Assembly (NCBI RefSeq): GCF_021728295.1
Contig: NZ_JAKJXE010000006.1
Span: forward strand, 310,001 to 374,000
DNA from: Pseudomonas petrae
GTDB taxonomy: Bacteria; Pseudomonadota; Gammaproteobacteria; Pseudomonadales; Pseudomonadaceae
Length of the DNA stretch: 64,000 nucleotides
Direction of reading: 5' to 3'
Part shown: piece after piece, positions 63,977 to 64,000 of the stretch
Layout of the letters: every line of letters begins with the position of its first letter
Numbering within the stretch: position 1 is the first letter of the stretch
Notes under the pieces: model-generated
Told to the model about the DNA's origin: nothing
The model's input: the letters and a program-made list of their open reading frames with translations, nothing else
Databases searched by the model: none
Translations under genes and position numbers: made by a program

Positions 63977-64000
63977 GATCAGTTACTGATCGCCAGAATG

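Noticed and set aside
63983-64000. 3' end of a minus-strand gene at the right edge
   Set aside because: A TTA (stop on the minus strand) and a few open codons fit, but too little sequence remains to support a gene.

Overview
The window is a stretch of chromosome from a Pseudomonas that is not P. aeruginosa; gene content and wording of the proteins suggest the fluorescens/syringae side of the genus. The evidence is gene order: argH next to the alginate-regulator block algZ-algR-hemCDXY-dsbB-algQ-FKBP-algP, then ppk/ppx, trxA-rho, ubiD, glpT, fau-6S RNA-zapA, pepP-ubiH-ubiI, hitAB, gcvTH and argE-argA, which is the arrangement known for this genus. GC is high, genes are tightly packed, and there is no phage, insertion sequence, CRISPR array, rRNA or tRNA that I can see. 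The species cannot be fixed from sequence reading alone.

Layout. 0.15-8.2 kb: argH with a small downstream gene, the LytTR-type two-component pair algZ/algR, and the haem operon hemC-hemD-hemX-hemY. 8.4-12.0 kb: dsbB, algQ (anti-sigma70), an FKBP isomerase, the histone-like algP and a TIGR02444 gene. 12.0-18.9 kb: ABC-F ATPase, LysE-type exporter, a cytochrome c/FTR1 iron permease fusion, YaiI, ElbB and DedA. 19.0-23.2 kb: polyphosphate kinase and exopolyphosphatase, tail to tail, with a PhoB box and a long leader before ppk. 23.4-27.2 kb: a polar amino-acid-type ABC transporter with a divergent GntR regulator. 27.4-34.6 kb: trxA, rho, an O-acyltransferase, ubiD, a ferredoxin-type flavin reductase and a ChaC-like gene. 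34.8-39.4 kb: glpT and a small accessory group (glycosyltransferase-like, acyltransferase, TonB-like). 39.4-47.9 kb: quinone reductase, FliL-like protein, EVE protein, a 49-residue membrane protein, fau, 6S RNA, zapA, a ZapB-like coiled coil, ygfB, pepP, ubiH and ubiI. 48.1-54.5 kb: hitA/hitB iron uptake, gcvT/gcvH, a DUF2388 protein, NfeD and paraslipin. 54.6-64 kb: idonate/gluconate dehydrogenases, an orphan GspE ATPase, an Lrp regulator, a CYTH-CHAD protein, argE and argA.

Functional links. Several blocks serve quinone, haem and iron metabolism (hemCDXY, ubiD, ubiH, ubiI, hitAB, FTR1). argH, argE and argA are three steps of arginine synthesis scattered across the window. ppk and ppx make and destroy polyphosphate, and the PhoB box ties synthesis to phosphate starvation.

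Non-coding structure is the most distinctive part. Two families of paired inverted REP repeats (core A GGACCGGCTTTAGCCGG; core B GGAGCGCGCTTGCCCGCG) occur eight times, always between genes, including one inside the hitA-hitB operon next to a suspicious hitB start. I found no clearly new multi-gene system; the best leads are the ppk leader, the hitB start, the REP pairs, the ubiD-linked reductase and the 36-39 kb accessory group.
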